Of a stretch of 64,000 nucleotides of DNA, positions 8,884 through 17,234 are shown one piece after another. Source of the DNA: Hypericibacter sp049323455 (GTDB lineage: Bacteria > Pseudomonadota > Alphaproteobacteria > Dongiales > Dongiaceae); contig JBMONF010000034.1 of the NCBI GenBank assembly GCA_049323455.1, positions 62,001-126,000 of the forward strand, written 5' to 3'. The notes beneath the pieces were generated by a model. It was not told the DNA's origin. It saw only the letters and a program-made list of their open reading frames with translations, and searched no databases. Each line of letters starts with the position of its first letter. Position 1 is the stretch's first letter. Made by a program: the position numbers and the translations under genes.

Positions 8884-9812
8884 GTCGCAGCCTCCAGCGC
8901 GGCGCTCGCGAGCATCGGCTTGCCGCTATAGTGAAGATAGACGTCGTCCAGGCTGGGCAGGCGCAGGTCGATGTCGGTGCAGAGCGAGCCGAGTTCGGCC
9001 AGCCGGCGCAGCAATGCCATCTTCTCCGCCAGCGGGCAGGCGAATTCGACCCACTCCCGGTTTCGATCGACCGCGACCACAGCAACGCGACCGAGCCGCT
9101 GGACGATCGCCGTGATGTCTCCGCGAACCCGAACTGTGACCGGCAGGCCGGCCTCCGTGCGCAAGCGCTCCAAGTCGCCGAAGGCGACCAGCCGGCCCTC
9201 CCTGATGATGGCCGCCAGGTCGGTGCGCGCCTCGAGCTCGGTCAGGATGTGCGAGGACAGGATGACCGTGGTGCCTGCGTCCCGCAGATCGCGGACGATC
9301 TGGAAGAACTCCTGGCGCAGCGCCGGATCGAGGCCGGTCGTCGGCTCGTCCAGAAGGAGCAAACGCGGTTGCCCCAGGAGTGCCTGGGCCAGGCCTAGCC
9401 GCTGACGCATGCCTTTCGAGTAGGTCTTCACGCGCCGGGCCGCGGCGAAGGACAGGCCGACCCGTTCCAGCAGCGGATCGCATTCCTTCGCCCCCACGTC
9501 TTTGAGCCGCGCATAGAACCGTAAGGTGTCGCGCCCGCTGAACTCGTCGTGAAAGACCACGTTCTCCGGCAGGAAGCCGATCTGACGGCGAAAGGCTGTT
9601 CCGGCCCTGACGGGATCCGCGTCGAGAACACGGACGCGACCGGCGCTGGGTGCGATCAACCCCAGGATCAGCTTCATCAAGGTGGTCTTGCCGGCCCCGT
9701 TATGGCCGATCAGGGCAAGGCACCTGCCGCTTTCCAGCGCGAAGTCGATCCCGTCGAGCGCGCGCTGGCCTGCAAACTGCTTCGTCACGTTTTCGGCGAG
9801 AATCGCGACCAT
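8880..9812 (-). CDS. nosF: NosF, ABC transporter ATPase for nitrous oxide reductase maturation
   Basis: This 310-residue ATPase subunit of the NosDFY complex is complete. It has Walker A GHNGAGKTT, Q-loop region IGFLPENVVF, ABC signature YSKGMRQRLG, Walker B LLLLDEPTTGLDP and the H-loop ILSSHIL. Start ATG 9812 was chosen because translation upstream runs through the end of nosD and is not protein-like. The start lies eight bases after the nosD stop, and the stop overlaps nosY. The C-terminal third (VRVRGDITAIVQRL...) is the accessory domain normal for NosF. It acts at the cytosolic face of the inner membrane. Confidence 0.95.
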   Translation of the reverse strand: MVAILAENVTKQFAGQRALDGIDFALESGRCLALIGHNGAGKTTLMKLILGLIAPSAGRVRVLDADPVRAGTAFRRQIGFLPENVVFHDEFSGRDTLRFYARLKDVGAKECDPLLERVGLSFAAARRVKTYSKGMRQRLGLAQALLGQPRLLLLDEPTTGLDPALRQEFFQIVRDLRDAGTTVILSSHILTELEARTDLAAIIREGRLVAFGDLERLRTEAGLPVTVRVRGDITAIVQRLGRVAVVAVDRNREWVEFACPLAEKMALLRRLAELGSLCTDIDLRLPSLDDVYLHYSGKPMLASAALEAAT

Positions 9813-9820
9813 GATCGGCT

Positions 9821-11176
9821 TCACATCGTGGGAGCGGCGCCAACGCCGATGTCTTCCGCCGTGTCGGGTGCGGCCGGCGTCAGGTCGACGCCGGCCGGCA
9901 GCGTGACCGGTGGCGCTGGGGGCGCCATCAGAGGGAAGCTGTCGACAGCGCCGCCGGGATAGAGCGTAGGAAGCTGCTCCTGGGCGTAGCGCAGCGTGGC
10001 GAGCGCCGGGCTCGACAGCAGGAGCTTGGCGAGCGGATATTTCCAAATCACCCAGTCGACGATGGTGTTCGGACGATAGGCCGTGTCGGCGATCCCGTCG
10101 CCGTCGAGGTCGAAGGCCGGGTTGTCGCTCCAATAGTTCCCGCGCCCGTCGCGCGACCACTCGTAGATACGCGTGCCGGTATATTTCACCTGGATCCGTC
10201 CTTCGATGAAGCTGTTGCCATAAAACCGGTTGTCTTCGGACCCACCCGTGAAATGCACGCCGATGCCGCACTTTTCCAGGCGGTTGTCATGGATGTCGTT
10301 CTTGACCGAGGTGTAAATGAAGAGGCATTTTCCGCCCGTGCCATAGATGTAGTTGTCGGCGACCTCGGACCGGCGCGAGGTGTGGAACATGAGGCCATGC
10401 TGCTGGTCTCCCACCGAGACGTTGCGAAGGACCTTCAGACGCTCCGAATACATCAGCGCGAAGCCGACATGATTGTGGACCGAGACGTTGTCCGTGACCT
10501 CGTTCCGGTTCGAATACATGTAATGGACCGCGAAGCGCAGGTCCTCGAACCGGTTGCCGCGGATCACATTGTCGTGGCTGACCTCGATATAGATCCCGTC
10601 GCGCCCGCCGATCACGTGGTTGCCTTCGATCAGCGAACCCTTGTTGTTCCAGACATGGATGCCGTTGCCGCGGTCGTTCATCCACAGATCGCTGCGGTTG
10701 GCGATCCGGTTGTTGCGCACCACGGCATCACGGCATCCGTGAAGCACGATCCCGAACAGGTTCTCCTCGACTTTGTTGTCCTCGATCACGGGGCGGTCGG
10801 CGCCCTGCTCGATGTAGATGCCGCTGTCGAAGTCCTCGCCCCTGGTGCCGGAGCCGCGGATCTCGAGCCCGCGCACCGTCACGTCCGGGGCGAGGATCTT
10901 GACGGCGCTCCCAGCACCACCGGCATCGATCACGGCTCCCGGCGATCCCTGCAGCATCAGCGGCTTGTCGATCACGATCCGGCCGCCATAGACGCCGGGC
11001 CCCAGCAGCAGCCGGTCGCCCGGCGCCGCCCGAGCGACGGCCTCGCGCAGGCCGTCCGGCCCGGGCTCCACCGCCAGGGTGGCGGCAGACGACGCGGCCG
11101 CTCCGCACGCGAGCGCAAGCCCGAGGGCAGCCGCCCCCAGGACGACCCGAACGCCGGAAAGGCCGCGCCGCCGCAT
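9821..11176 (-). CDS. nosD: NosD, periplasmic beta-helix copper/sulfur maturation protein
   Basis: A 451-residue secreted protein with an N-terminal signal peptide (MRRRGLSGVRVVLGAAALGLAL, cleavage near SSAATL). A right-handed parallel beta-helix of carbohydrate-binding-type repeats follows. Repeated G-N-x-V/I steps such as VIEDNKVEENLFGIVLHG and VIRGNRFEDLRFAVHYMYS are visible from about residue 90 to 350. NosD is the periplasmic partner of NosFY in building the CuZ [4Cu:2S] site of NosZ. The ATG at 11176 follows an AGGAAG and lies five bases after the nosZ stop. Length is normal for NosD. Confidence 0.95.
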   Translation of the reverse strand: MRRRGLSGVRVVLGAAALGLALACGAAASSAATLAVEPGPDGLREAVARAAPGDRLLLGPGVYGGRIVIDKPLMLQGSPGAVIDAGGAGSAVKILAPDVTVRGLEIRGSGTRGEDFDSGIYIEQGADRPVIEDNKVEENLFGIVLHGCRDAVVRNNRIANRSDLWMNDRGNGIHVWNNKGSLIEGNHVIGGRDGIYIEVSHDNVIRGNRFEDLRFAVHYMYSNRNEVTDNVSVHNHVGFALMYSERLKVLRNVSVGDQQHGLMFHTSRRSEVADNYIYGTGGKCLFIYTSVKNDIHDNRLEKCGIGVHFTGGSEDNRFYGNSFIEGRIQVKYTGTRIYEWSRDGRGNYWSDNPAFDLDGDGIADTAYRPNTIVDWVIWKYPLAKLLLSSPALATLRYAQEQLPTLYPGGAVDSFPLMAPPAPPVTLPAGVDLTPAAPDTAEDIGVGAAPTM

Positions 11177-11181
11177 CTTCC

Positions 11182-13110
11182 TTACGCCTCGACCAGCATC
11201 TGCCCTGACATCTCCATATGGAGCGCGTGGCAGAACCACTGGCAGTAGTAGTAGTGAACGCCAGGCGCTCCGACGGTGAAGGTCACCGACGCCGTCGCCT
11301 GGGGCGCGACCTCCATGGCGATGCCGTAGCCGACCAGCGTGAAGCCGTGCGTCAAGTCGACCACGTCGTCGATGTTGGTGACGAACACGGTCACCTCGTC
11401 GCCTTTCTTGACCTTGAAGTGCTGCAGGCCGAACTGCGGCGCCACAGAGGTCATGTAGACACGCACTTTGTTGCCGTCGCGGATGACCTTGTTGTCCTCT
11501 TCGAGCTTGACGCCGTCCTTCTTCGCCCATTCGCGCGCATCGGCAAAGAACGGGTCATCGCGCGACCAGATCTCGACCGGCTTCAGGATCGACGCCTTGA
11601 CGATGGTGGCGTCGTGGGGCTCGGCGAAGGTCGGGCCGTCATGCACCAGCACCATTTCGTCGCCGGAGATGTCGATCATCTGATCGTTCTCCGGTTTCAG
11701 CGGGCCGACGTTCAGGAAGCGGTCCTTGGAGAACTTGCAGAGCGCGAAGGCCCACTTGCCGTCCGCCTCCCTGGTTTCGCCCATGGTGGCGTTGACATGG
11801 CCGACCTGGTAGTGGACGTCGAGTTTCTGCCGGATCGGATTGACCTTCTCGCCCTTGTAGGCGCGCAGGGCGTCCTCGAGGTTCCACTTGACGATCTGGG
11901 AGTCCAGGAACAGCGAAGTGTAGCAGTTCCCCTTGCCGTCGAAGGTGGTGTGGAGCGGCCCGAGGCCGACCTCGAGGTTTCCGACGATCGTATCCTCTTC
12001 CTTGATCTTGCCGGCGAACAGGTCGTCGAACTTGTCCCAGGCGAGGATGGTCACGGTCGGCGACAGCTTTCCGTTGATGATCAGATGCTTGCCGTCCGGC
12101 GCCGCGTTGCAGCCGTGGGGGCTGTTGGCGACCGGGACATAGCGCGTGAACTGCGACTTGGCGGATTTTCGGCCGTCCAGCACCTTCACGCCGTTGATCT
12201 CCTGATACTTGCCGGCCTTGATCGCCTCTTCGATGGCGGCAATGTTGAAGACCACGACATGATCCTTGTCGTTGGCGGTCATCTCTTCGAGGGTCACGCC
12301 TTCTTCGGAGTTGTAGCAGGTGGACGCCACGTACTTGCCGGCATAGTCGGCGTCGTTGTTGTCGAGATTGCCGCTGACGATCACCTGCCAGGCGACCGTC
12401 ATGCTGTCGCCATCGACGGCGGTGAAGATCGAGGCCCACTTCTTGTAGTCGTCGAGCAGCGAGCCGTCGTTCGGGATCGGCACGCGGTTCTCGCCGTTGC
12501 AGAAGACGTATCCGGTCCTCGGATAACGCTGGTTGCGCAGGCCGTGGATCGAATGCGCGTTCGGGATCTCGATAACTTTGTCGGTCTTCATCACGTCGAG
12601 GCGGATGCGAGCGAGCCGCGTGTTCGCCTTGTCGTTGACGAAGAGATAGCGCCCGTCATAGCTGCCGTCGGTATAGGAAGGCCGCGGATGATGCAGGTCG
12701 CCGTTCTCGAACGTCTTCCGGCCGATGGAGGCGAGGTAGGCCTTCGTCTCCGGCAGCAAGCCATCCGTCAGCACCTTCAGGCTCTCGTTGGTGATGCCCC
12801 ATCCCGAGGCACTGCAGCGGTTGAACACCGGGATGCGCATCAGCTCGCGCATCGACGGAATCCCCAGGATACGCACCTCGCCGGAATGGCCGCCCGACCA
12901 GAAGCCGTAATATTCGTCGAGCATGCCCGGCGGCACGTTGGCCTTGTTCTCCTCGGCAGCCTCCGCGCTGCGGCTGGCGATCATCATGCCGCCCGTGCCG
13001 CCGACCAGCACGCCGCCGGTACCGGCCGCGATGCCAGCCAGTGTCGCCGCCTTAGCGCTCGAGCCGAGCAGATCGCGGCGCGAAACCCCTCTCTTTTCAT
13101 TCTCTGACAT
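11182..13110 (-). CDS. nosZ: Nitrous oxide reductase NosZ (clade I, Tat-exported)
   Basis: This 642-residue periplasmic multicopper enzyme reduces N2O to N2, the last step of denitrification. The N-terminus has a Tat signal (VSRRDLLGSSAKAATLAG), which marks clade I NosZ. The beta-propeller domain carries the CuZ His ligands, including DLHHPRPSYTDG. The C-terminal cupredoxin domain has the CuA motif CQWFCHALHMEM (ligands C623, W625, C627, H631, M634) and the His of DLTHGFTL. All expected ligand motifs are intact, so activity is likely. A strong AAGGAG lies seven bases before ATG 13110. nosR ends 39 bases upstream. Confidence 0.98.
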   Translation of the reverse strand: MSENEKRGVSRRDLLGSSAKAATLAGIAAGTGGVLVGGTGGMMIASRSAEAAEENKANVPPGMLDEYYGFWSGGHSGEVRILGIPSMRELMRIPVFNRCSASGWGITNESLKVLTDGLLPETKAYLASIGRKTFENGDLHHPRPSYTDGSYDGRYLFVNDKANTRLARIRLDVMKTDKVIEIPNAHSIHGLRNQRYPRTGYVFCNGENRVPIPNDGSLLDDYKKWASIFTAVDGDSMTVAWQVIVSGNLDNNDADYAGKYVASTCYNSEEGVTLEEMTANDKDHVVVFNIAAIEEAIKAGKYQEINGVKVLDGRKSAKSQFTRYVPVANSPHGCNAAPDGKHLIINGKLSPTVTILAWDKFDDLFAGKIKEEDTIVGNLEVGLGPLHTTFDGKGNCYTSLFLDSQIVKWNLEDALRAYKGEKVNPIRQKLDVHYQVGHVNATMGETREADGKWAFALCKFSKDRFLNVGPLKPENDQMIDISGDEMVLVHDGPTFAEPHDATIVKASILKPVEIWSRDDPFFADAREWAKKDGVKLEEDNKVIRDGNKVRVYMTSVAPQFGLQHFKVKKGDEVTVFVTNIDDVVDLTHGFTLVGYGIAMEVAPQATASVTFTVGAPGVHYYYCQWFCHALHMEMSGQMLVEA

Positions 13111-13149
13111 TGATCGTCTCCTTGCTTGCGTTCCGATTGCCGGCCCGCG

Positions 13150-15414
13150 TCACTCGGCCGGCTGTATTCCGCCCGGGGTCGCCGTTGACGCGATCGGCCG
13201 TTTCTTGCCACGTCCCGTCCGCTTCATGATCAAGGGCGGACAAGTCTGGTCGTCCCAATAGATGACCTGGCACTTCATGCAGTAGAGGCATTCGTTCGGG
13301 TTGATCTGGCCCAGCGGATGGATCGCCTGAACCATGCACTCCTTGGCGCAGAGCTGACATTCGAAGCCGCACTGTTTGCGCCGCTTGAGCCATTCGAACA
13401 TCCGCATCCGACCAGGAATCGCGAGGGCCGCGCCCAGCGGGCAGAGATAGCGGCAGAAGAAGCGCTCGATGAAGAGGCCCGCGCCCAACAGCGCCACGGC
13501 GTAGAGCACGTAAGGCCAGTCGCGCATGAAATGGAGCAGGATCGTGGTCTTGAAGGGCTCTACCTCGGCGATCCGCTCGGCGAGCGCCAGATTGTTGAGC
13601 GACAGGCCGAACAGGCCGAGAAAGATGATGTATTTGATCGGCCAGAGGCGCTCATGCCACGCAAAGGGAACCGTAAGCTGGCGCACGCCCAGCCTACGCG
13701 CGAGCTGATTGGTCAGCTCCTGCAGGGCGCCAAACGGGCAGAGCCAGCCGCAGAAGGCGCCTCGCCCCCAGAACAGCAGCGCCGCGGCCGTAGCGCTCCA
13801 CAGGATGAAGATCAGCGGCTCCAGCAGGAAGAAGTCCCAGCGAAAGCCCTGAGCAAGAGCGTTCGTGAAGGTCAGGACATTTACGACGGAGAGCTGCGCG
13901 CTGGCATAAAAGCCTAGCCAGACGACGCTGAAGATGAGGAAACCGATCCGCAGGCGCGTGAACAGCTTGGGCTTCCGGACCAGAATGTCCTGAAAGAAGA
14001 AGATCAGCGTCAGAATGATGAGCGAGATCGTCAGGATGGCGATGTCGATCACACGCGACCGCCAAATTTTTACCCATACCGGTTCGCCCGCCGGCATCTG
14101 ATCGGCCGCCAGCTCGCCGCCCGCGCTTGCAGCCGGCTGCTCGGGCGCCAACGGCAATGCTGGCGGCGCCGAGACTGGCACAACGGTCTCGGTCTTCAGA
14201 TATTTGTCAGGCAGACGGTAATCGAGCGAGAAACTGGTGAAGACCTTCTCCGTCGGCCCCGTCGGGCGCTGCGCCAGCAACTGGAGGCGGAACGGCTGCG
14301 CCGGATCGAAGATGGCGCCGTCTGGGATCCGGAATATGCCGATCTCCTGGAACTCCGGCGCGCCACCACCGAGCGCGCCAAGACGCTTGTAGTCCTTGTC
14401 CTTGAACAGGATGGTCGTGTCGCCCTGCGCCAGCTGGATCCGGTCGAAAATGCCGCCACGAACGAAGCCGGAGCCGCGAAAGCTGTATTCGCCGTTCGCC
14501 GCGATCACGATGGCCGACTGACCGGGCTTCAGCCATGATCGGATGGTCGAATAGTCCCGCTCGTCGATCAGCGAGCGGCCGATGGCTTCGACGGAGACGA
14601 GGCCGAGATAAAGGTCGATGAACTCGGCCTCTGGCGGCCCCTCACGGCCGTAAGGTCCCGCTCTGCCGACGCCGATCTTTTTGAACGCGTCATCAACCTC
14701 GCCATTCAGCAGATGCAGCCGCCGGATCGATCCATCGCCGAGCAGGCTCGTCCAGTCGCTGGGTGCGAAAGGAATATCAGCGAGCACGGTTCGGGTTTTG
14801 GCCGCTGGCGCCGCCGCGCCGGCAACAGCGGAGAAACCGGCAATGCCCCGCGACTTGGCAACCGCCAGCGCCACACGCGTCAAGCCTTCGTTGATGACGA
14901 TCGCGGTGACGGTCGCGCCGCTGATGGCGTCCACTTCGGCTTTCTGTCCGTTCCTTGCCGTCGCGACGACATTCTTCCCGACAAAACGGGCGACGAACTC
15001 GAACAGCTTGTCCTGCGGGATGCCCACCAGCAGGATCGGCTCGTGATGCTCCACGACCTTGGCGCCGACGATGACGCCGTCGAGATCCATGCCGACCAGC
15101 AGCTTGATCGGCTTGCCGGAGTAGCCGATATCCTCGGTGCGAAAGACATAGCCGACGATCTGGTCGCCCTTGTAAGCGGGCGCCGAAGGCGGCGTGCCCT
15201 CCATGGGGCCGAACCGATCCGCGCCGGGGAAGACGTCGGCCGGCTGTACATCGGCCCTATAGGCGCTAAAGCCGGCAGCCTGCGCAGGCGCAGGCAGTCC
15301 CAGAAGCGCTGTCGAGAGAGCGAGGCCGGCACAAAGCAGCCCCGCTCGTGCTACGGCGATGACGCGACCTCGCCATGTATCGATGATCTGCAATTCCCAT
15401 CCGCCTGGCCCCAC
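13150..15414 (-). CDS. nosR: NosR, membrane flavo-iron-sulfur protein of N2O reduction
   Basis: NosR is thought to pass quinol electrons to NosZ and is also needed for nosZ expression in some species. The 754-residue protein has a signal/anchor (about 20-46), a periplasmic FMN-binding domain with the flavinylation motif SGATVT (165-170), and several C-terminal membrane helices. It ends in cytosolic polyferredoxin motifs: FCGWLCPFGA, FFCRYLCPLG and two 4Fe-4S sets (CGFECQLCAKEC; NECLYCMKCQ). The annotated start is GTG 15414, with no obvious strong RBS. TTG eight codons in is an alternative. An FNR-type site lies about 165 bases upstream. It is first in nosRZDFYLX. Confidence 0.95.
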   Translation of the reverse strand: MGPGGWELQIIDTWRGRVIAVARAGLLCAGLALSTALLGLPAPAQAAGFSAYRADVQPADVFPGADRFGPMEGTPPSAPAYKGDQIVGYVFRTEDIGYSGKPIKLLVGMDLDGVIVGAKVVEHHEPILLVGIPQDKLFEFVARFVGKNVVATARNGQKAEVDAISGATVTAIVINEGLTRVALAVAKSRGIAGFSAVAGAAAPAAKTRTVLADIPFAPSDWTSLLGDGSIRRLHLLNGEVDDAFKKIGVGRAGPYGREGPPEAEFIDLYLGLVSVEAIGRSLIDERDYSTIRSWLKPGQSAIVIAANGEYSFRGSGFVRGGIFDRIQLAQGDTTILFKDKDYKRLGALGGGAPEFQEIGIFRIPDGAIFDPAQPFRLQLLAQRPTGPTEKVFTSFSLDYRLPDKYLKTETVVPVSAPPALPLAPEQPAASAGGELAADQMPAGEPVWVKIWRSRVIDIAILTISLIILTLIFFFQDILVRKPKLFTRLRIGFLIFSVVWLGFYASAQLSVVNVLTFTNALAQGFRWDFFLLEPLIFILWSATAAALLFWGRGAFCGWLCPFGALQELTNQLARRLGVRQLTVPFAWHERLWPIKYIIFLGLFGLSLNNLALAERIAEVEPFKTTILLHFMRDWPYVLYAVALLGAGLFIERFFCRYLCPLGAALAIPGRMRMFEWLKRRKQCGFECQLCAKECMVQAIHPLGQINPNECLYCMKCQVIYWDDQTCPPLIMKRTGRGKKRPIASTATPGGIQPAE

Positions 15415-15574
15415 CCGAAAGTGGAACGCGTGATTCGATGACGTGCGTCTGAAACTCGGCCACTTCGTCTTGGGTCAACATGACTTGAATCAATCGATGC
15501 GGCGGCAGGCCGCTCCCTAACGAAGTGTTGCTGCATCGATAAGCCCAGGAAGGGCGCGGGTGTCTCCCTCGGGC

Positions 15575-15588
15575 TTGATAAATGTCAA
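15575..15588 (-). promoter_or_regulatory. FNR/Dnr/NnrR-type binding site upstream of nosR
   Basis: TTGATAAATGTCAA matches the FNR-family consensus TTGAT-N4-ATCAA at 9 of 10 fixed bases (G for A at the start of the second half). It lies about 165 bases before the nosR start codon. A class II arrangement (about -41) would put transcription start near 15540. This fits anaerobic or nitric-oxide-dependent control of the nos operon, as in other denitrifiers. No NnrR or Dnr gene is in the window. Confidence 0.7.
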
Positions 15589-16091
15589 GTACGCCCGGTC
15601 AAATCGCCGCAGCGGTTTTTGTGGCCAGGTGCGTGGTCGGCGCGGCGAAAGGCACGGGGTTGTGTGTCGCTGATTGCCCGAGAAGGACGCTCTGCGATTC
15701 GCAGATCAATTCTCGGCATCGCGCCTCTGCTCGTCCGCACCACCTGGCGGCAAGCGGCAGAGGCGAGCCGCGGCTCCGCGTCGCGGCGGCGGGCGCAATG
15801 AAAGACCGGTCTTGGGTTGGAGGGGGCGAGGTCGTACACCACAGGCCCCAATTTAATCGGTGCGACCGACGGCGAGACTGGCATCGCAGATTTCAGCGTT
15901 TATTCAGTGGCGTCGCGGGCGGCGCGCGGAAGAGGGTCCATCCGGCGTAAGGACACCCTCTTCGACGACCTCGCCCAGGAGGCTTCCTGACGAGCTTTGA
16001 CGAGCGGGGCTCGAAGAACGCAGTGGCGATCCCGCTCGAGAACAGGACCAAGCGCGTGATCGCAGTGCGGCCGGACGCGCTGACGCGGCAA

Positions 16092-16124
16092 GACGACGGC
16101 GCCGCTTCCTGCAGCGCCGTCGTC
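16092..16124. other. Hairpin-forming inverted repeat in gene-free region
   Basis: A perfect 11-base stem, GACGACGGCGC with GCGCCGTCGTC, closes an 11-base loop. No T-run follows on either strand, so it is not a classical terminator. It could be part of a structured RNA or an extragenic repeat. Nothing else supports a gene here. Confidence 0.45.
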
Positions 16125-16264
16125 CGCACTTGGTCCAACCCGCCGGCCAGTGTCGGCGCTATCGCGGCCTCGTACAGCGGTTCGGGCAGAAGACTTGCCC
16201 GATGACGACGCGACCTGCCGTGTCACGCGATCGCAGCCGCCACCGGCGAGCGGGCGAGACGGCC

Positions 16265-17029
16265 TTACTCGGGGATGGGCATCGGCGGGTTATCGGGCGA
16301 TACCCAAATCTCTTGCATCCTCCCGGTTTTCTTGTCCACGAACGCGATCTGATAGCCGCTGGTGCGGTCGACACGCTCGAGCGCTGCCGAGATCGGCGCA
16401 CCGCCCGTGTGCTTGCTGGCGAAGAACGCGGCTTCGGGCAAGGTCATCGTCGCCTTTGCCGTTGCCTCGAAGTCCCTGCGCTCGCTCGGATACAGGCGGT
16501 GAGTGGCGATAGCGCGCCCGAGGCGTGTCACCTGGCCGGTCGCGGGATCGACGTAGGCGGTCAGAACACGGCCATGTTCCATGACCCACACCGCATAATG
16601 GGGCTTGGAGGGATCCGCCTTGAAAACGGCCTCCACAACGATGCCATGCATGTCGCGCGCAGCCTTCTCCATCGCCTGGGCAAGCGGTATCTTGGCCGTA
16701 CCGAAGGCCATGATGTCTTCACGGTTCACGCGGTCGGAGAACCGGACATAGTGAACCGCCGGCTTCGGCGACCCGCCGGCCGGCAGCGTCGCTGTGGCGA
16801 CGGCTTGCCCAGCCGGCCGGGTCGCGGGCGCCATGGTCCCTGCGCCGGTCACCGTCGGCTTCGCCCCGGAAGGCTGGGCGCCCGGCGCGCTCTGCCCGGT
16901 GAGCGGGGGTGACAGGGTCGTGGTCACCGTCGATGCGGATGTGCTGGAATCGGGAGCGGCGAACGCGACCGGCGCAAGAACAAAGGCGGCTGCGGTCAGC
17001 AGCGCCGGGAGCGCGACTTTCCTGATCAT
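16265..17029 (-). CDS. Secreted PepSY-domain protein
   Basis: A 254-residue exported protein. The signal peptide MIRKVALPALLTAAAFVLAPVAFA is followed by a Ser/Thr/Pro-rich low-complexity linker (about 25-85). Two PepSY-like segments come next: residues about 95-160 (IPLAQAMEKAARDMHGIVVEAVF...YAVWVMEHGRVLTAYVDPATGQV) and 165-250 (LPEAAFFASKHTGG...YQIAFVDKKTGRMQEIWVSPDN). PepSY domains are periplasmic and are often found in protease inhibitors or in proteins linked to redox and metal systems; the role here is unknown. ATG 17029 was chosen because it begins the signal peptide. A palindrome lies about 65 bases upstream. Confidence 0.75.
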   Translation of the reverse strand: MIRKVALPALLTAAAFVLAPVAFAAPDSSTSASTVTTTLSPPLTGQSAPGAQPSGAKPTVTGAGTMAPATRPAGQAVATATLPAGGSPKPAVHYVRFSDRVNREDIMAFGTAKIPLAQAMEKAARDMHGIVVEAVFKADPSKPHYAVWVMEHGRVLTAYVDPATGQVTRLGRAIATHRLYPSERRDFEATAKATMTLPEAAFFASKHTGGAPISAALERVDRTSGYQIAFVDKKTGRMQEIWVSPDNPPMPIPE

Positions 17030-17092
17030 GGGATGACTCCATCTTCTAAATTTGCTGCGGCGTCCCTGGGAAGGAGGAGGACGCTTCTTGAC

Positions 17093-17104
17093 CCCCAATT
17101 GGGG
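17093..17104. promoter_or_regulatory. Palindrome upstream of the PepSY gene
   Basis: CCCCAATTGGGG is a perfect 12-base palindrome, 64 bases before the PepSY start codon and in its promoter region. It could be an operator, but a single short GC-flanked palindrome can also arise by chance. Confidence 0.3.
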
Positions 17105-17234
17105 TTTCGGGATTAGCGCTACCTTGCGGCAACATTAAATTTCCTTGAGCCGCAGCGCGGCGAAATTCCTCGCAAGACCGGGCTCGATCCGATCCTTCGC
17201 ACCTACCTCCAGATGAACCGGCAGCAATTTCCTG

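Larger units (their letters stand above)
15415..16264. other. Long gene-free region upstream of nosR
   Basis: These 850 bases lie between nosR (start 15414) and the stop of the PepSY gene (16265). The part next to nosR holds the operon promoter and an FNR-type box at 15575-15588. A further 8-base inverted repeat, ATCGATGC (15493-15500) with GCATCGAT (15533-15540), flanks the probable transcription start. The distal 650 bases hold a strong hairpin (16092-16124). Several short frames are open on both strands, but none has a recognisable sequence, a good RBS or gene-like composition. Confidence 0.5.

Noticed and set aside
15893..16226. Open frames in the gap upstream of nosR
   Set aside because: Several overlap in different frames, all Arg/Ser-rich with no motif or RBS.
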